From the NCBI GenBank assembly GCA_003427395.1, contig BFEA01000010.1, positions 4,871,248-4,906,815 on the forward strand: DNA of 35,568 bases. Reading direction: 5' to 3'. Each line of letters begins with the position of its first letter. Within the stretch, counting starts at the first letter, position 1. The translations under genes and the position numbers were made by a program. A model generated the notes under the pieces. It had not been told where the DNA came from and ran no database searches. It was given only the letters and a program-made list of their open reading frames with translations. Source of the DNA: Chara braunii (taxonomy: Eukaryota; Streptophyta; Charophyceae; Charales; Characeae). Positions 20,874 to 31,053 of this stretch are shown piece by piece.

Positions 20874-21324
20874 GAAAAACGTGTTAGGGAGAAGTAGGGA
20901 AATAAAGAATGGGTACTAAGATAAGTAGGCAGCCATTAGCAAAAGAGAGGCAGTGGTTGGAGTTCCGGTCGACCCAATGATGCGGCAGAGAGGAACTAGG
21001 AAGACCACCCGCTCCAAAGATTCTGGGGCACCTGGATGCCAATAAGTCGAAAAGGCCATCCCCGATAGGAAAGCCACTGGGCTCAGGTACCGCCCTCAGA
21101 ATCAAAGCGCGGCAGTAATGAAATGCCAAAGCGGCGGCGGCAAGGCTCCGGTAGAAGAAAACCTGAAGGACGCCCCAGGAGAGAAAAGTCAGAAGAGTCG
21201 TATTGATTAATGTAAGACGCAACATATGGGAATAGGCGGGTTTTAGGGACGGGACTAGGGCAGTTATGAACAATCGGCCGCCTTTTCGCAAAAAAAAAAT
21301 TCCATGTGCAGGCTAGGTAAAAAA
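20874..21324. other. Spacer between copy D and gag
   Basis: No supported ORF. It ends with an A-run (about 21290-21299), a TTCCATGTGCAG acceptor-like site (GTGCAG at 21306-21311) and AGGTAAAAAAATGGCG, the likely gag start. I see no LTR or element boundary here, so copy D and gag appear to lie in one element. Confidence 0.5.
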
Positions 21325-22977
21325 ATGGCGACGGAGGAAGGGATCGATGACCAGCAGAGCGGAGGGAATCAGGGCACGAATGGGAATGGGGAACGAAACG
21401 AGGGATCAACCAGGGATCGAGAGTCAGCCAAACTGGAGGGGACCCGAGAAGACGGAAAGGACGCCTTAATTGGAGAAAGCTCGGGGAAAGCTGGGGGTAG
21501 CAAAAGGGGACCTTAGGAAAACAGGGAAGGGGGAAACGATATGAGAACAAGTCCTCGGAACTCAGCAGGAGCCACCCCTAAAAAGACGAAAGTCTTGGAT
21601 ACCAATCATAAATGGGCAGAGATAGAGAAGCGGACCGCGGAATTTAAGGCAAGACTTATCGAGCAGATGATGGCCTGGGATGAGGAGGACCTCCAGGATG
21701 CAGGGTCACGTGAGGGACACAGGGCCGGTCAGGACGAGGCTAGGTATGAGGGGAAGGATGATAGTCACAAAGGAACGCCTAGCAAGAAGGGGAAGGACAA
21801 GAGCGACCCCCCGGCGGAAGGAACGGAAAACGCTATGACCCCACCCGCCATTGACAGCTGCACTAACAGACTACCCGCCATGCCAAAAGTAACAGGGGCG
21901 TGTGACAGACTCTCGAGCCTTAGGGAGAGAGTGCTAGGATAGTTCGACCCAGAAGGAACACCGAAAACCAGGGAGAAGCAGAGGGAAAGCAAGGAAGGGG
22001 AAGGAGCCAGTGCAGTCGGGGAAGCGGGTGGCCCCGAAGACGGTCTCAAGAAAGTAGTCGCCACCCTCAACAGGACACTGAACAAGAACCAGGGGTATCT
22101 CGCCGATGCAAAAAAGAAACTCACGTTCGATGGGGCCAACATTACGGAGTTTCTAATAGACTATGAGAACCTAGCAGCCTTACTGAAATGGACGGAAGAG
22201 GAAAAGATGGAGCACCTAGGACAGCACGTATCGCTAAGTTTGGGAAGGGACATTATGGCCATCGCCGCCTCCAGTGGATCCTGGAAAGAGACCAGGAATG
22301 AGATGATGAGGAAATACCTGAAGGCAGAAAAAATGGCAACAGAGGCAGAATTAGCCGCAGTCCAAAGGAAAAACTATGTGACCTACAACGATTTCCTGAG
22401 GGCGGTTACGTTAGTGGCTCTGCGAATTCCCGGGGTAACGGACCGCATAATGAGTAAATACTTCCTCAGGCAGTTCTCCGAGTTTGATAAGGATAAGATC
22501 TTGTCGGCATACCAGCACACCAGTAAGTTCGAATACACAAGAGATGTGGATTTCAGCACCGTAACAGACCTGGCGGAAAAGACAGTGGTTACCGAGATGC
22601 TAGCCCTACTTAAGGAAGGGAAGGTCATAAATCTGACCGGGAAGACAGGGGATAAGTTCAAAAAGGGGATAGAGAGCCTGCACGAACGGGTGCACGGGGT
22701 TGATAGCAAGATGGACAGAATGGAAAATGCACTGTTAGTAATGCAGGCGCAAGTGTCCAGACCCGCCCTCCCGCCCCAAGAGGCCGTGGTTCCGGCAGCT
22801 GTAGCAAACCGGGGGTTTGGCAGGAGGGACCCGGCCAACGAACAATGCAAGTATTGCATCATGATCGGGCATTTTGTACGGGCCTGTCCGAGACTCAATC
22901 ATGATATCGAGCGGCAGAGGTGCAGTAGGTCCCTCAAAGGCGAGATCCTCGGACCCAGGGGGGAGTGTGTCAATTGA
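21325..22977 (+). pseudogene. gag: Gag of Ty3/gypsy element (two in-frame TAG stops)
   Basis: From ATGGCG at 21325 (A-rich context) the same frame runs to TGA at 22975-22977, about 550 codons, broken only by TAG at 21514 and 21940. The first part is Gly/Glu/Lys-rich and likely disordered. The capsid-like core starts around 22115 with LTFDGANITEFLIDYE and KMEHLGQHVSL, a pattern common in gypsy gag. The C-terminus has a canonical zinc knuckle CKYCIMIGHFVRAC (CX2CX4HX4C) near 22848. At 21940 the residue before Phe-Asp-Pro could have been Trp (TGG to TAG). Gag forms the particle and packages RNA in this family. Confidence 0.88.
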
Positions 22978-24252
22978 AACTCGCCAGGAGGGATGCGGCG
23001 AGCCGTCATCCTCCTAAATAACTTAGAGATAGCTNTCGTAGAAGCAGAGCCGATAGACGAGATTGTNTGGGACCAGCAAAGGGGACGGGGACCACAGGCC
23101 AATTTTATCCTAGAAGGCAATGACCAGGATAGGGTAAATATTACCACTCGCCGGGCCGGCGCAGAAAAGAAACTTATTCAAGATACAGTAATGGAAGAAC
23201 TCGCAGGGACTAGCACGGGCCAGCAAGAGACCGAAGTCGGGGANCAAGAGAAGGTCTATGGGAAGCCAAGGGAGGACGAACCGGTAGACAAGGCTACGGC
23301 GGCAAAAAAGAAGTTCAGGTATCAAATTCTGATCCTGACTTCGCCAGAAATCGATGGCACCTTGAGTAAGCTACTGGGTACCATGGTATCGGTGTCCTTT
23401 CAGACCATGCTGCAAGCCAGCCCGAGGTTGCTTAAAGGACTCAGGCGGTTGCTAACGCGTAAGCGTGTAGAGGTAGAGGAGGCCCCGGAACTGCAAGAGC
23501 AGGACACGGAAGAGGCCGAGGCGCCGCAAGGAGTCTCCAACCTCCAAAGCATCTTAGGGGGCTTGGGAGATTTGAAGAAAGCTTTTGCAGATATCAACCT
23601 AAGCCTACCGGATTGTGAAGGTGGCGAAGTCATGAGGGCGCCACCCGGGACAAAGCTTAGCTTTCATGCATTACCAGTTGGAAAACTTAGAATTCAAATC
23701 GGAACTCACCACACTGACGCGTTAGTGGACGGCGGAGCAGAAATCACCCTCATACGACGAGATTTCGCAACGGTTACGGGGTGCACGGTAAACAAGGAAG
23801 TAGCAGGGAGTATCCGGGGAGCCGGTGGCAAAATTCCTTTCACAGGGTATGTCACCAAATGTACAGTCAGGGCAGGAATCCGGGAATCCATCTGGTCCTT
23901 TCAGCGGATGACCGTGATGGAAGAAATGGATCACGACGTAATCCTCGGAAGACCATGGTGCACCAGTGTAGAAATGATTGGCATGCACTTGCATGACGAC
24001 ACGTACATGGTAGACGTAGAGGATCCGGTGACTAGTCGTGGGGAACTCCTCCGACTCCTCGGAACTGGAGGGGACCCTCCGAAGGGCAAATTGGCAACCT
24101 GGTCGCCAACATTCGAAGAAAGTGCACGGAAAGGGGCATTCGCGCGAATGGAAGGTATGAGGGAAAGGGTAGAAATTATGATCGAGGAGGCTTTTAGTAA
24201 AAAGGAATGGATCAAGATGGGCTTGGGCCAATTCCGACCGTTCATTTTTTAG
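22978..24252 (+). pseudogene. Aspartic protease and preceding linker of pol
   Basis: It is in the same frame as gag, separated only by the TGA at 22975-22977, so gag and pol were either one ORF or joined by readthrough. Three single Ns fall in the first 270 bp. A charged, disordered linker (to about 23620) leads into the protease: KLSFHALPVGKLRIQIG, DALVDGGAEITLI (active site at 23728-23736) and DVILGRPW. The usual triad is D-S/T-G; here it is D-G-G. The catalytic Asp remains, but the Ser/Thr that hydrogen-bonds in the active site is gone. The frame ends in TAG at 24250, with a shift following. Confidence 0.85.
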
Positions 24253-25430
24253 GAAACGATCCCAGAAGGCAGTGTGTGAAAATACAAACCCGTAGGGAAG
24301 AAGGCCAAGCCGGTCTCGATCCTAATAGAAACATCAAAGGAAGAGGTCATGGAAAAAGAGGAGAGATCCTACGGGTTATAAGGGAGAGACGCGCAACGGA
24401 AGGGCATCTCATACCAGACGAGGTAGCAGATACCATGAAAATAGAAGTGGAAGGGTTTCTAACGGCGGAAGAAACTCAGATGATAAGAAAGGCATGTCAG
24501 GAGTTTCATTTAGCGTCCGCTTTCAACGATCATCAAAAAGGGCTATTGGACGCAAAGCTAGTTCCCCCTGTCAGGATCCAGATCATACAGCACGAGTGTT
24601 GGAATGACAAAGGGTCCGCCTATGAGTTTGGGATAGCAGCGGAAGTCACCGACCTGCTTAGAGCTAAGATAGACTCTTTCGTGGCTGAACCCACCGCATC
24701 CCCTACGCGAACAAGTGGTTCGTGTTCAGGAAGCCCAATAAGACGCTCAGGTGGATCCAGGACCTGCAGAAGCTCAATGCGGTAACAATTAGGGATGCAG
24801 GCTCGCCGCCACAGACCGACTTGTTGGCAGAATCTCATGCGGGGCGGAGTATTTACTCCCTGGTAGACTTGTACTCAGGATATAATCAGTTGTCGCTCGA
24901 TGCGACGGATAGACCGTACACCGCAATGCACACCCCTGTAGGGAAGCTGCAGATGCAAGTGACCCCTATGGGTTTTACAAATGCGGTAGCAGAGGCGCAG
25001 AGAAGGATGCCCGCCGTCGCAGGGGATATGTTTCCAGAAAAGTGTGAGCCACATATAAATGATAATCCCGTAAAAGGCGCAAGGTACAAGGACGAGACAG
25101 AGGTCGAACCGGGCGTACAAAAGTTTGTCTGGGACCACCTGCAGGATATTAGGGACCTACTCCAGCGATTCCTCGTTTACAATATTACTGCAAGCGGACC
25201 CAAGAGCATCCGGGCCGTTCCGGAAGTTACCATACTGGGATTTCGTTGCGGAGCATATGGGAGGAGACCCGACCCAGCAAAGACGGATAAGATCTCCCAG
25301 TGGCCGACACCCCTACGCACCACGATGGAAGTACGAGCCTTCCTAGGGGTGGTCGGGTTCTGGAGGATCTTCATCAAAGGATTCGCAAAGATAGCAGAGC
25401 CTATCCGCGCAATGATTACCCTGAAAGACA
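24253..25430 (+). pseudogene. Reverse transcriptase domain of pol, inactive
   Basis: Homology moves through three frames. 24280-24380 carries KYKPVGKKAKPVSILIE. 24207-24705 carries MIRKACQEFHLASAFNDHQK, VPPVRI and EVTDLLRAK. A one-base loss near 24704 then leads to the long frame from 24722. That frame has TLRWIQDLQKLNAVTI, SIYSLVDLYSGYNQL (motif A, Asp present), TPVGKLQMQVTPMGFTNA (motif B) and then HINDNP at 25052-25063, where gypsy RTs have Y-x-D-D. The first catalytic Asp is Asn and the Tyr is His. Later blocks TILGFRCGAYGRRPDP and FLGVVGFWRIFIKGFAKI are intact. Polymerase activity should be lost. Confidence 0.9.
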
Positions 25431-25900
25431 TCCTGTCATCCGATCAGGTCACTCTAGCAGCACCCTGTTTCAACGACGAGGTAGTTCATCTTAGAAACAA
25501 ACGGGGGACCGCTGGCAGTTGGAGAAGTATTGATCCAGAGAAGCGAGGAGGGCAGGGAAAGGTCCAGAGAAGCGAGGAGGGCAGGGAAAGGCTAATCAGA
25601 TTTGAAAGTAGGACCCTGAATTCGGCAGAACGGCGGTACTCACAGTTCAAGAAGGAGGTCTTAGCGATTCTGCATTGTCTTAAGACCTTTCCGGCATACC
25701 TGTTCGGAAGGCGATTTATCCTAAGGATTGATCCCACCAACGTTGTCGGAGCCCTAAAGAACTACAAACCCATAGACCCGACTGTTGGCAGGTGGATAGG
25801 CTTCATATGGCAATTCGACTATAAGGTCGAGCGGATTGCGGGGCTTCGAAATAGGGCAGATGGGTTGAGCAGGGTATGCATCACGCCCGAAGGAGTAGAG
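25431..25900 (+). pseudogene. RNase H domain of pol, inactive
   Basis: Before 25475 the reading frame is that of RT. A small shift then puts FILETNGGPLAVGEVLIQ in another frame; the usual E-T-D carries the first catalytic Asp, but here it is Asn (codon 25500-25502). A 29-bp tandem duplication (25535-25592) returns reading to the original frame, which continues with RFESRTLNSAERRYSQFKKE, HCLKTFPAYLFGRRF, IDPTNVVGALKNY and RIAGLRNRADGLSR. In this family RNase H removes the RNA strand during DNA synthesis. The altered Asp and the shift together suggest no function. Confidence 0.85.
25535..25592 (+). repeat. 29-bp tandem duplication inside RNase H
   Basis: CCAGAGAAGCGAGGAGGGCA plus nine further bases occurs twice head to tail, at 25535 and 25564, with no mismatch seen. 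Being 29 bp, it shifts the frame by two and happens to restore the frame after an upstream shift. Confidence 0.97.
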
Positions 25901-27672
25901 GACGCGGAACCAATCAGCGCTTTCCTAGAGTATGAAGGAGGGACCCTCGTGGTGGATAATGAGATGGCAGATCCAGCAATTACAACAGGTCAGTTGTTGA
26001 TTCAGACCTTGGAAAAAGGCGCGCCTCCAGTAGTTGCAGTACTCAGGGAAGGACCAGTCACCACGGTCAGGCACAAAGAGGAAAAGGACTCGTGGGGAGC
26101 AGAAGTAGGGGCCAGAGAGGAACTGATGGCAATGACCGTGGAAGGGGGACGGGATGCCGAGATGACATTCGCCGAAACCTGGGCGCAGAAGGAGTGTCCG
26201 TATCTAGTCAACCTCACTCGGGAGGAGCAGAGTGCGGATCACAATGAACAGGAATTCTTTCTCATACAAATGTATGAGGGCGTTTTCAAAGAAATCGGTT
26301 TGCTGCTTGTAGGGAACAAACAACCCACAAAAATCAGTCTCAAGGCAAGGGAGGAAGTAGAAAAGTACGTCATAAGAAATGGCCACCTGTTCAAGAGAGA
26401 GGAAGGGATAATGCCTAGACGCGTCGTTTGTGGGAGGTCTAGGCAGCTGGACATAATTCAGGCAATGCATGATGGACTAGTTGGGGGTCACCGGTCGTCA
26501 AAAGGGACACTTGCAAAGATTGTGCCCCTGTATTTCTAGCCAGGAATGGCAGGCATGGTCGCAACGTACTGTCAGACGTGTCTGATATGTCAAGATCGGA
26601 GCTCTGCACGGGTTTTCGAGCCCCTTAGACCCNAGCCAGGAATGGCAGGCATGGTCGCAACGTACTGTCAGACGTGTCTGATATGTCAAGATCGGAGCTC
26701 TGCACGGGTTTTCGAGCCCCTTAGACCCACCCGGGTACTGGGACCCGGACACCTTGTTCACCTCGACCTTGCCGTTATGCCCGTATCAACGGATGGGTTT
26801 AGATACATCTTGGATGCAAGGGATAATCTCAGTGGCTATGTAGAAGCCACAACCCTCAAGAAAAAGACGAGGAAAGCAGTGGTCGACTGGGTGCAAGATT
26901 TCTACCTAAGGCACCCCTTCGTGCGCAGGTTTATAGCAGACAATGGGATAGAGTTCGTTAACCAGGAAGTGTTGAACAGGCTTAAGACACTGTGTGTACC
27001 GATCAAGATCACCGAGCCCTACTATTCTGAGGCAAATGCACCAGTAGAAAGGGGTCACCGGACTTTGAAGAACACAATCGCAAAGTTGGCAGCAGATAAT
27101 TTGGGAAGTTGGCCACGGTTTCTCAAGCAGGCAGTTTTCGCCGAGAACATGACTTCAAAAAGAACAACGGGATGTATTCCAGCAGAACTCTGGTATGGAA
27201 GGGAGATCGATTTTCCGATAGAAGCTTTGGTCCCTACCTGGAACAGGCTAGACGACGACCCACACTTGAGCACGGAAGAGTTAATTACCGCACGTTGCCA
27301 GCAGGTTGCCAGAAATGAGGAGGCACTTGAGGAAGTAGTCAATCGTGTGACGGACAGCCAAATGAGGGATAAAGCAAGATGGGACCAGGTTAAGAACATT
27401 CGGAAGGAGCCATCCATGTGGGGGAAAAGGTGCTAGTTAGGAACTCCGCCCTTGAAAGCACATGGTCTGGACAACTGGGAAAAAGATTCAAAGGGCCTTA
27501 CAGGATCGCTAAGCGGGTGGGACTGAACACATTTGAACTTGAGGATCTCGATGGTACTAGCATAAGAAGGTCATTTCCGGGACAGAGATTGGTCAGATTT
27601 CTGAGCAGGGATCCGGTGGAACAGTGGCTACAAGAGACCCAGGACAGGGAAACTGCGGAACTGACAGCCTGA
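25901..27672 (+). pseudogene. Integrase of pol (linker, zinc-binding, DD35E, GPY-like end)
   Basis: A linker to about 26330 leads to the H2C2 zinc-binding part: MHDGLVGGHRSSKGTL, then TAG at 26537-26539 in place of the Trp of the usual Y-x-W-P-G-M, then YCQTCLICQ. The catalytic core has LVHLDLAVMP, FIADNGIEFVN and ANAPVERGHRTLKN, with exactly 35 residues between the second Asp and the Glu (DD35E). A one-base shift near 27400-27415 leads to the C-terminal piece: VGEKVLVRN, KRFKGPYRIAKRVG and NTFELEDLDG, a GPY/F-type module, ending at 27672. A 95-bp duplication around an N at 26633 lies inside. All core catalytic residues look intact, but the ORF is broken. Confidence 0.9.
26538..26728 (+). repeat. 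95-bp exact duplication flanking a single N
   Basis: 26538-26632 and 26634-26728 are identical as far as I can compare, separated by one N at 26633. This is the pattern left when two overlapping contig ends are scaffolded without merging. The integrase zinc-binding residues are duplicated in the translation because of it, so the duplication is probably not biological. Confidence 0.9.
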
Positions 27673-27994
27673 AAGACAGGCAGCTCGCTATAAGTTCTAG
27701 ACCGCCTCCCTGTGGAAGTGATCATGACCACAGGGATTGTTCGTTTGTGTGTCTTGACTTTTGTGGAATGTGGGGAGACTGCCTGGGCTGATTGTGACTG
27801 GGCCTGGGAGCACGGGACAGTGTATTATACTTTTTGTGAGGTAACGCTGGGAGTTGTCTACGCGAGGTACTTATAGGCTGGGACAATGTACCATAGTTTT
27901 TTGGAGGGGGGGGTGATGCCGTGGATTGCCTACATGGGGCACCTATGGGTTGGGACTATGTGTCGAGGGTTCTAAGGGATAATGGGGCTACCAA
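27673..27994 (+). repeat. Noncoding spacer with three degenerate repeats
   Basis: After integrase, a unit beginning GGGACAGTG / GGGACAATG / GGGACTATG recurs near 27814, 27880 and 27952 (66 and 72 bp apart). The first two copies share a following T-rich string. No ORF is supported. Confidence 0.6.
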
Positions 27995-28001
27995 CTATAT
28001 A
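27995..28001 (+). promoter_or_regulatory. TATA-box candidate ahead of the 3' ORF
   Basis: CTATATAGGGGC lies about 133 bp before the ATG at 28134, close to a plant TATA-box and at a plausible distance for a short 5' UTR. It would give the 3' ORF its own promoter, separate from the LTR. One short motif is weak evidence. Confidence 0.35.
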
Positions 28002-28133
28002 GGGGCAAGCAAGAGTCTTAGGGAAACCTCCAAAGCCGCAAATGGGAGTGGAAGGGAACACGTGTGTATGAGGGGTTGTGGTGATTATTATGCATGAACA
28101 GGACCAGGCAAGGAGCAAACAGCAACCGGCAAA

Positions 28134-28751
28134 ATGGAATTCGGAAATGAAAATGACAACAACGCTATCAATAGGCCTACTGAGGGGCAGTCATCGAGGC
28201 AGGCTGGGGAATCAAGCTCCAGGAAGAGGAAGTTATATGTGGGGTTTGACCATAACCTGGTGCTAAACAGAGGGGGCAGGAAACAAGGAACCAGAGGGCC
28301 ATCACCACTGAAGGAAGGAGAGCCAATAGAGCTGCCGTCAGAGAGTGATCCTAGCAGCAACGAAGAAGGGAACCCAGAGGAGGGACAACGGCCGAGGGAG
28401 AATGAGCCAGTTGAGTTCATCGACCTCACCAGCGACGAGGAGGAGGACGAAGTAACAACGCCCACAAGAGAAGAACGGGGAAGAGGGGAGCAGTCGGGAA
28501 AGAAAAAGGATAAATGGATAAAAGAGTTCGGGTATGAGTTCAGGGATTGGTTCGATCAATGGGGCACTATCTTGCGATACCAGTGGATCATGAAGGCAAG
28601 GGAAAATCTGGGCAGGGGAGAGGATCTAGCCCCAACAACCTTCTTCACGGAACAGACACTCCTCCAGTTTCAAAGAACAAAGAGGCAAATGGAGCAGGAA
28701 GGGGAGAATCGCGCAAGGAGAAAGGCTCAACGCAGGCCACCTGGACATTAG
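28134..28751 (+). CDS. Unknown ORF downstream of integrase, SIM-like motifs
   Basis: An intact 205-codon ORF starting AAAATGGAA. Residues 1-60 are disordered and polar, with SSRKRKLYV (residues about 28-36), a possible basic nuclear signal. Residues 61-110 are acidic and contain PIELPSESD and FIDLTSDEEEDE; the second closely fits a SUMO-interacting motif (hydrophobic core followed by acidic/Ser residues). Residues about 123-160 (WIKEFGYEFRDWFDQWGTIL) look helical and Trp-rich, followed by a basic, Gln/Arg-rich tail. I recognise no family. Unlike gag and pol here it is not broken. It could be an accessory protein of the element or a captured host fragment; the function is unknown. Confidence 0.6.
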   Translation: MEFGNENDNNAINRPTEGQSSRQAGESSSRKRKLYVGFDHNLVLNRGGRKQGTRGPSPLKEGEPIELPSESDPSSNEEGNPEEGQRPRENEPVEFIDLTSDEEEDEVTTPTREERGRGEQSGKKKDKWIKEFGYEFRDWFDQWGTILRYQWIMKARENLGRGEDLAPTTFFTEQTLLQFQRTKRQMEQEGENRARRKAQRRPPGH

Positions 28752-29722
28752 GGGAATAGCAGGCGCAATGGGGGGGGGGTAACTAGAAATTGGGAAGGGT
28801 TGGTACCTGGGCAGGGACAACTGCCATTTTGAATTTCGCATTTGAACTCTGCCAAATGGACTGAAATGAGGCAACTTTTGACTAAAGATCGGGCAATGGG
28901 TGCTACTTCGTGTAAGTCGTTGCTTTTTCGGAAAAAATACATAAGGATCAGAGCACTTAGATATAGAACTGTGACGGGTTGCGTTGGCTAAGAGTGAGCA
29001 AGGGGAAAACAAGGGGGACCTAGATGAGACGAGTCTGTAATGTTATCATCGCATTCCAACTTTGTCTCCTCCTTTTTGGGAAGGACTGCAATGAAACTAC
29101 TTTTTGGCTTGAGGAAATTAGTGGGGGTTGAGAGCCTTGTGCTACTTTGTATGAGTATTCGCTTCTTTGGGGGGGGGGAATGTGAATTTTTTTTGGAAGT
29201 AAGAAACGGACTTTGAGGATGATTGACCTGGCCTCGGGGAAATAGGCAGGGGCATGTGAACTCTTGAACATTGGAAGATGCAATCATAACGAGAGTTTTT
29301 CCTTCAAAATTGTGTATCCATGAGTGAATGAGTCGCTCCACGAGTCCTTGTGAGAGGTTAGGGGACTTATGGGTAGAGAGGCACCCTCTCCCCTAGGAGC
29401 CTAATCCAACCTACCCCAGGCAATCCCAGAGCATTGAGAAGCATATGAGAAGTCAAAAAAGTGGCAGGGAAACTTTGAAATGATGCAACATCCCTTGCAA
29501 CGGTTGAATGGTCGGGCGGGCTAGTGCTGCTTGGGGCTGCGAGCCTCAACTTGAGTACTAGACGCTAAGCCGGATGTATGGATGAATGTAAGAATGACAA
29601 AAGACATGAGAAAAAGGAAGAAGCATGCGTAAAAACCTAAGACGATGGCCTCCCTCTAACCCCCGAGACGAGATAGGATCCGTGTCCTCGAGGCCGACCC
29701 CCTCGGGCGCTAACATTGTGAT
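28752..29722. other. Noncoding 3' stretch without repeats
   Basis: Only short open frames on both strands, none with a domain. A G-run at 29169 and T-run just after it are the only landmarks. It probably belongs to the long 3' untranslated part of the gypsy element. Confidence 0.5.
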
Positions 29723-29829
29723 GGACAAGGATGATCCTAACCAGGCTGTCCGATTGCAATGGATAAGAATGGCCTAACCGGGCTGTTCGACTTGGAAATG
29801 GAAAGAACGACCCTAACCAGGTTGTTCGG
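29723..29829 (+). repeat. 38-bp tandem repeat, three units
   Basis: Units starting GGACAAGG (29723), GGATAAG (29761) and GGAAAGAAC (29800) each carry CCTAACC-GGCTGTTCG-like cores. Spacing is 38 and 39 bp. The third unit is cut short. Confidence 0.85.
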
Positions 29830-29899
29830 ATTAACCCCTGACAAGGGTCATTCTTTGGAATTGGCACTGGGGTCCCCTTGCATGGTTGCTTGTGACGCA

Positions 29900-30069
29900 T
29901 GGAATTGGAAGAACTGAGCTTTGGAAAAGAGATTGGAAGAACTCAGCCTTGGAAGGGATATTGGATTGATCATTGGAATTGGATTGAGCCTTGGAATTGG
30001 GTTGAGCATGGGAACGAGATTGAGTATGGGAATGAGACGGAGCATTGGAATTGGATTGAGAATTGGAAA
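29900..30069 (+). repeat. ATTGGAATTGGATTGAG-type short tandem repeat
   Basis: About nine imperfect 18-bp units of TTGGAATTGGATTGAGCA and relatives. Read on the plus strand they give WNWIE-type hexapeptide repeats, which I treat as a DNA repeat effect and not a protein. The repeat is diverged but phase is mostly kept. Confidence 0.85.
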
Positions 30070-30976
30070 TTACATTGCATAAACAGGGGACCCTAGGGAA
30101 CTTGAAATGGACTTGGAGAGAGCACTGAAATGGAATTTATCTTGTCTTCTAATCTATGGCCTCAGCAAGAGGGGGATACCGGTGCATGCACCGCGACCCC
30201 AAGACCTCTATCCCTTTGAGGGAAAAAGTCTCAGCGCGACTTGCTCCTTTTCGAAGAGGACGAGGGTTAAAGGACTAAGGCACCTACCACTTGGATCGGT
30301 GCGAGACGTCCGGAACCACCTCCGACAATGAGCTCTAGTCGGGGAGTTCCAACTGCACCTCCTGCTGAATGCCTAAACGTCAAAGGGCGAGAGAGCCAAA
30401 TGGGCAAGAAAGTCATTCTCATCTAGTCTTTTTTGCTACTCTCCAACCACACGCCATGTCGTAGAGGGGTGGCATGGCCGTTTGGGTCGGACCACGGCTG
30501 CCCGCGCTAAGTTGGGCGGCATTGTCCAAGGGGAGAGGCTTGGCAGAGTACCAGGTGGAGTTCGCGGCCACCACAGGGCACTGACACTGCCCTGCCGGAG
30601 CATTACAACCGCTTCGTGACTAATTGCGAGGTCTTCGTAACTGCACTCGCGGACTAATTGGGAGCCCCAACTCTCTTGAAAACAAGAGGCTGGAATCCAT
30701 AAAATCACCACTCGGGAGGAACGATTCGCGAGGAACGCTCTTACGGCTAGACGAGGCCCTGGGAGGCTTGGATTGGACCTGCCTGCCAGACGTGGGGAGG
30801 AACCTCAGTATTGGTGCTCGCCACGCAAGAGAAAAAAGGTCGGACCGAGTAGAAGGATGAGGCGTCGTCCGCTGGGGAGGAACTGATCACTCTTCCTTTT
30901 GTGAAGCGGATGGGCTTGTATCCTTGACTTGCGGTTGGTGGGCCAAAGGTCTCGTACCTCTGAGTGAGGACCAGTC
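30070..30976. other. Unassigned GC-rich noncoding stretch
   Basis: No gene or named element recognised. Only short, domain-free open frames are present on both strands. It lies between the repeats and the first PPT-like site. Confidence 0.45.
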
Positions 30977-31013
30977 GTGCGATGGGGACATCGCATTTTG
31001 AGTGGGGGGAAGG
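30977..31013 (+). other. PPT-like block, upstream copy
   Basis: GTGCGATGGGGACATCGC followed by ATTTTGAGTGGGGGGAAGG closely resembles the polypurine block directly before the LTR at 32239 (GATGAGGACATCGC, then GAGTGGGGGGAA). The two sites lie about 1.2 kb apart. It is either a duplicated piece of the 3' end or an internal priming site. Confidence 0.55.
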
Positions 31014-31053
31014 TGTGCCATCTACCAACGAATACGCATGAAAATAAGACTGG

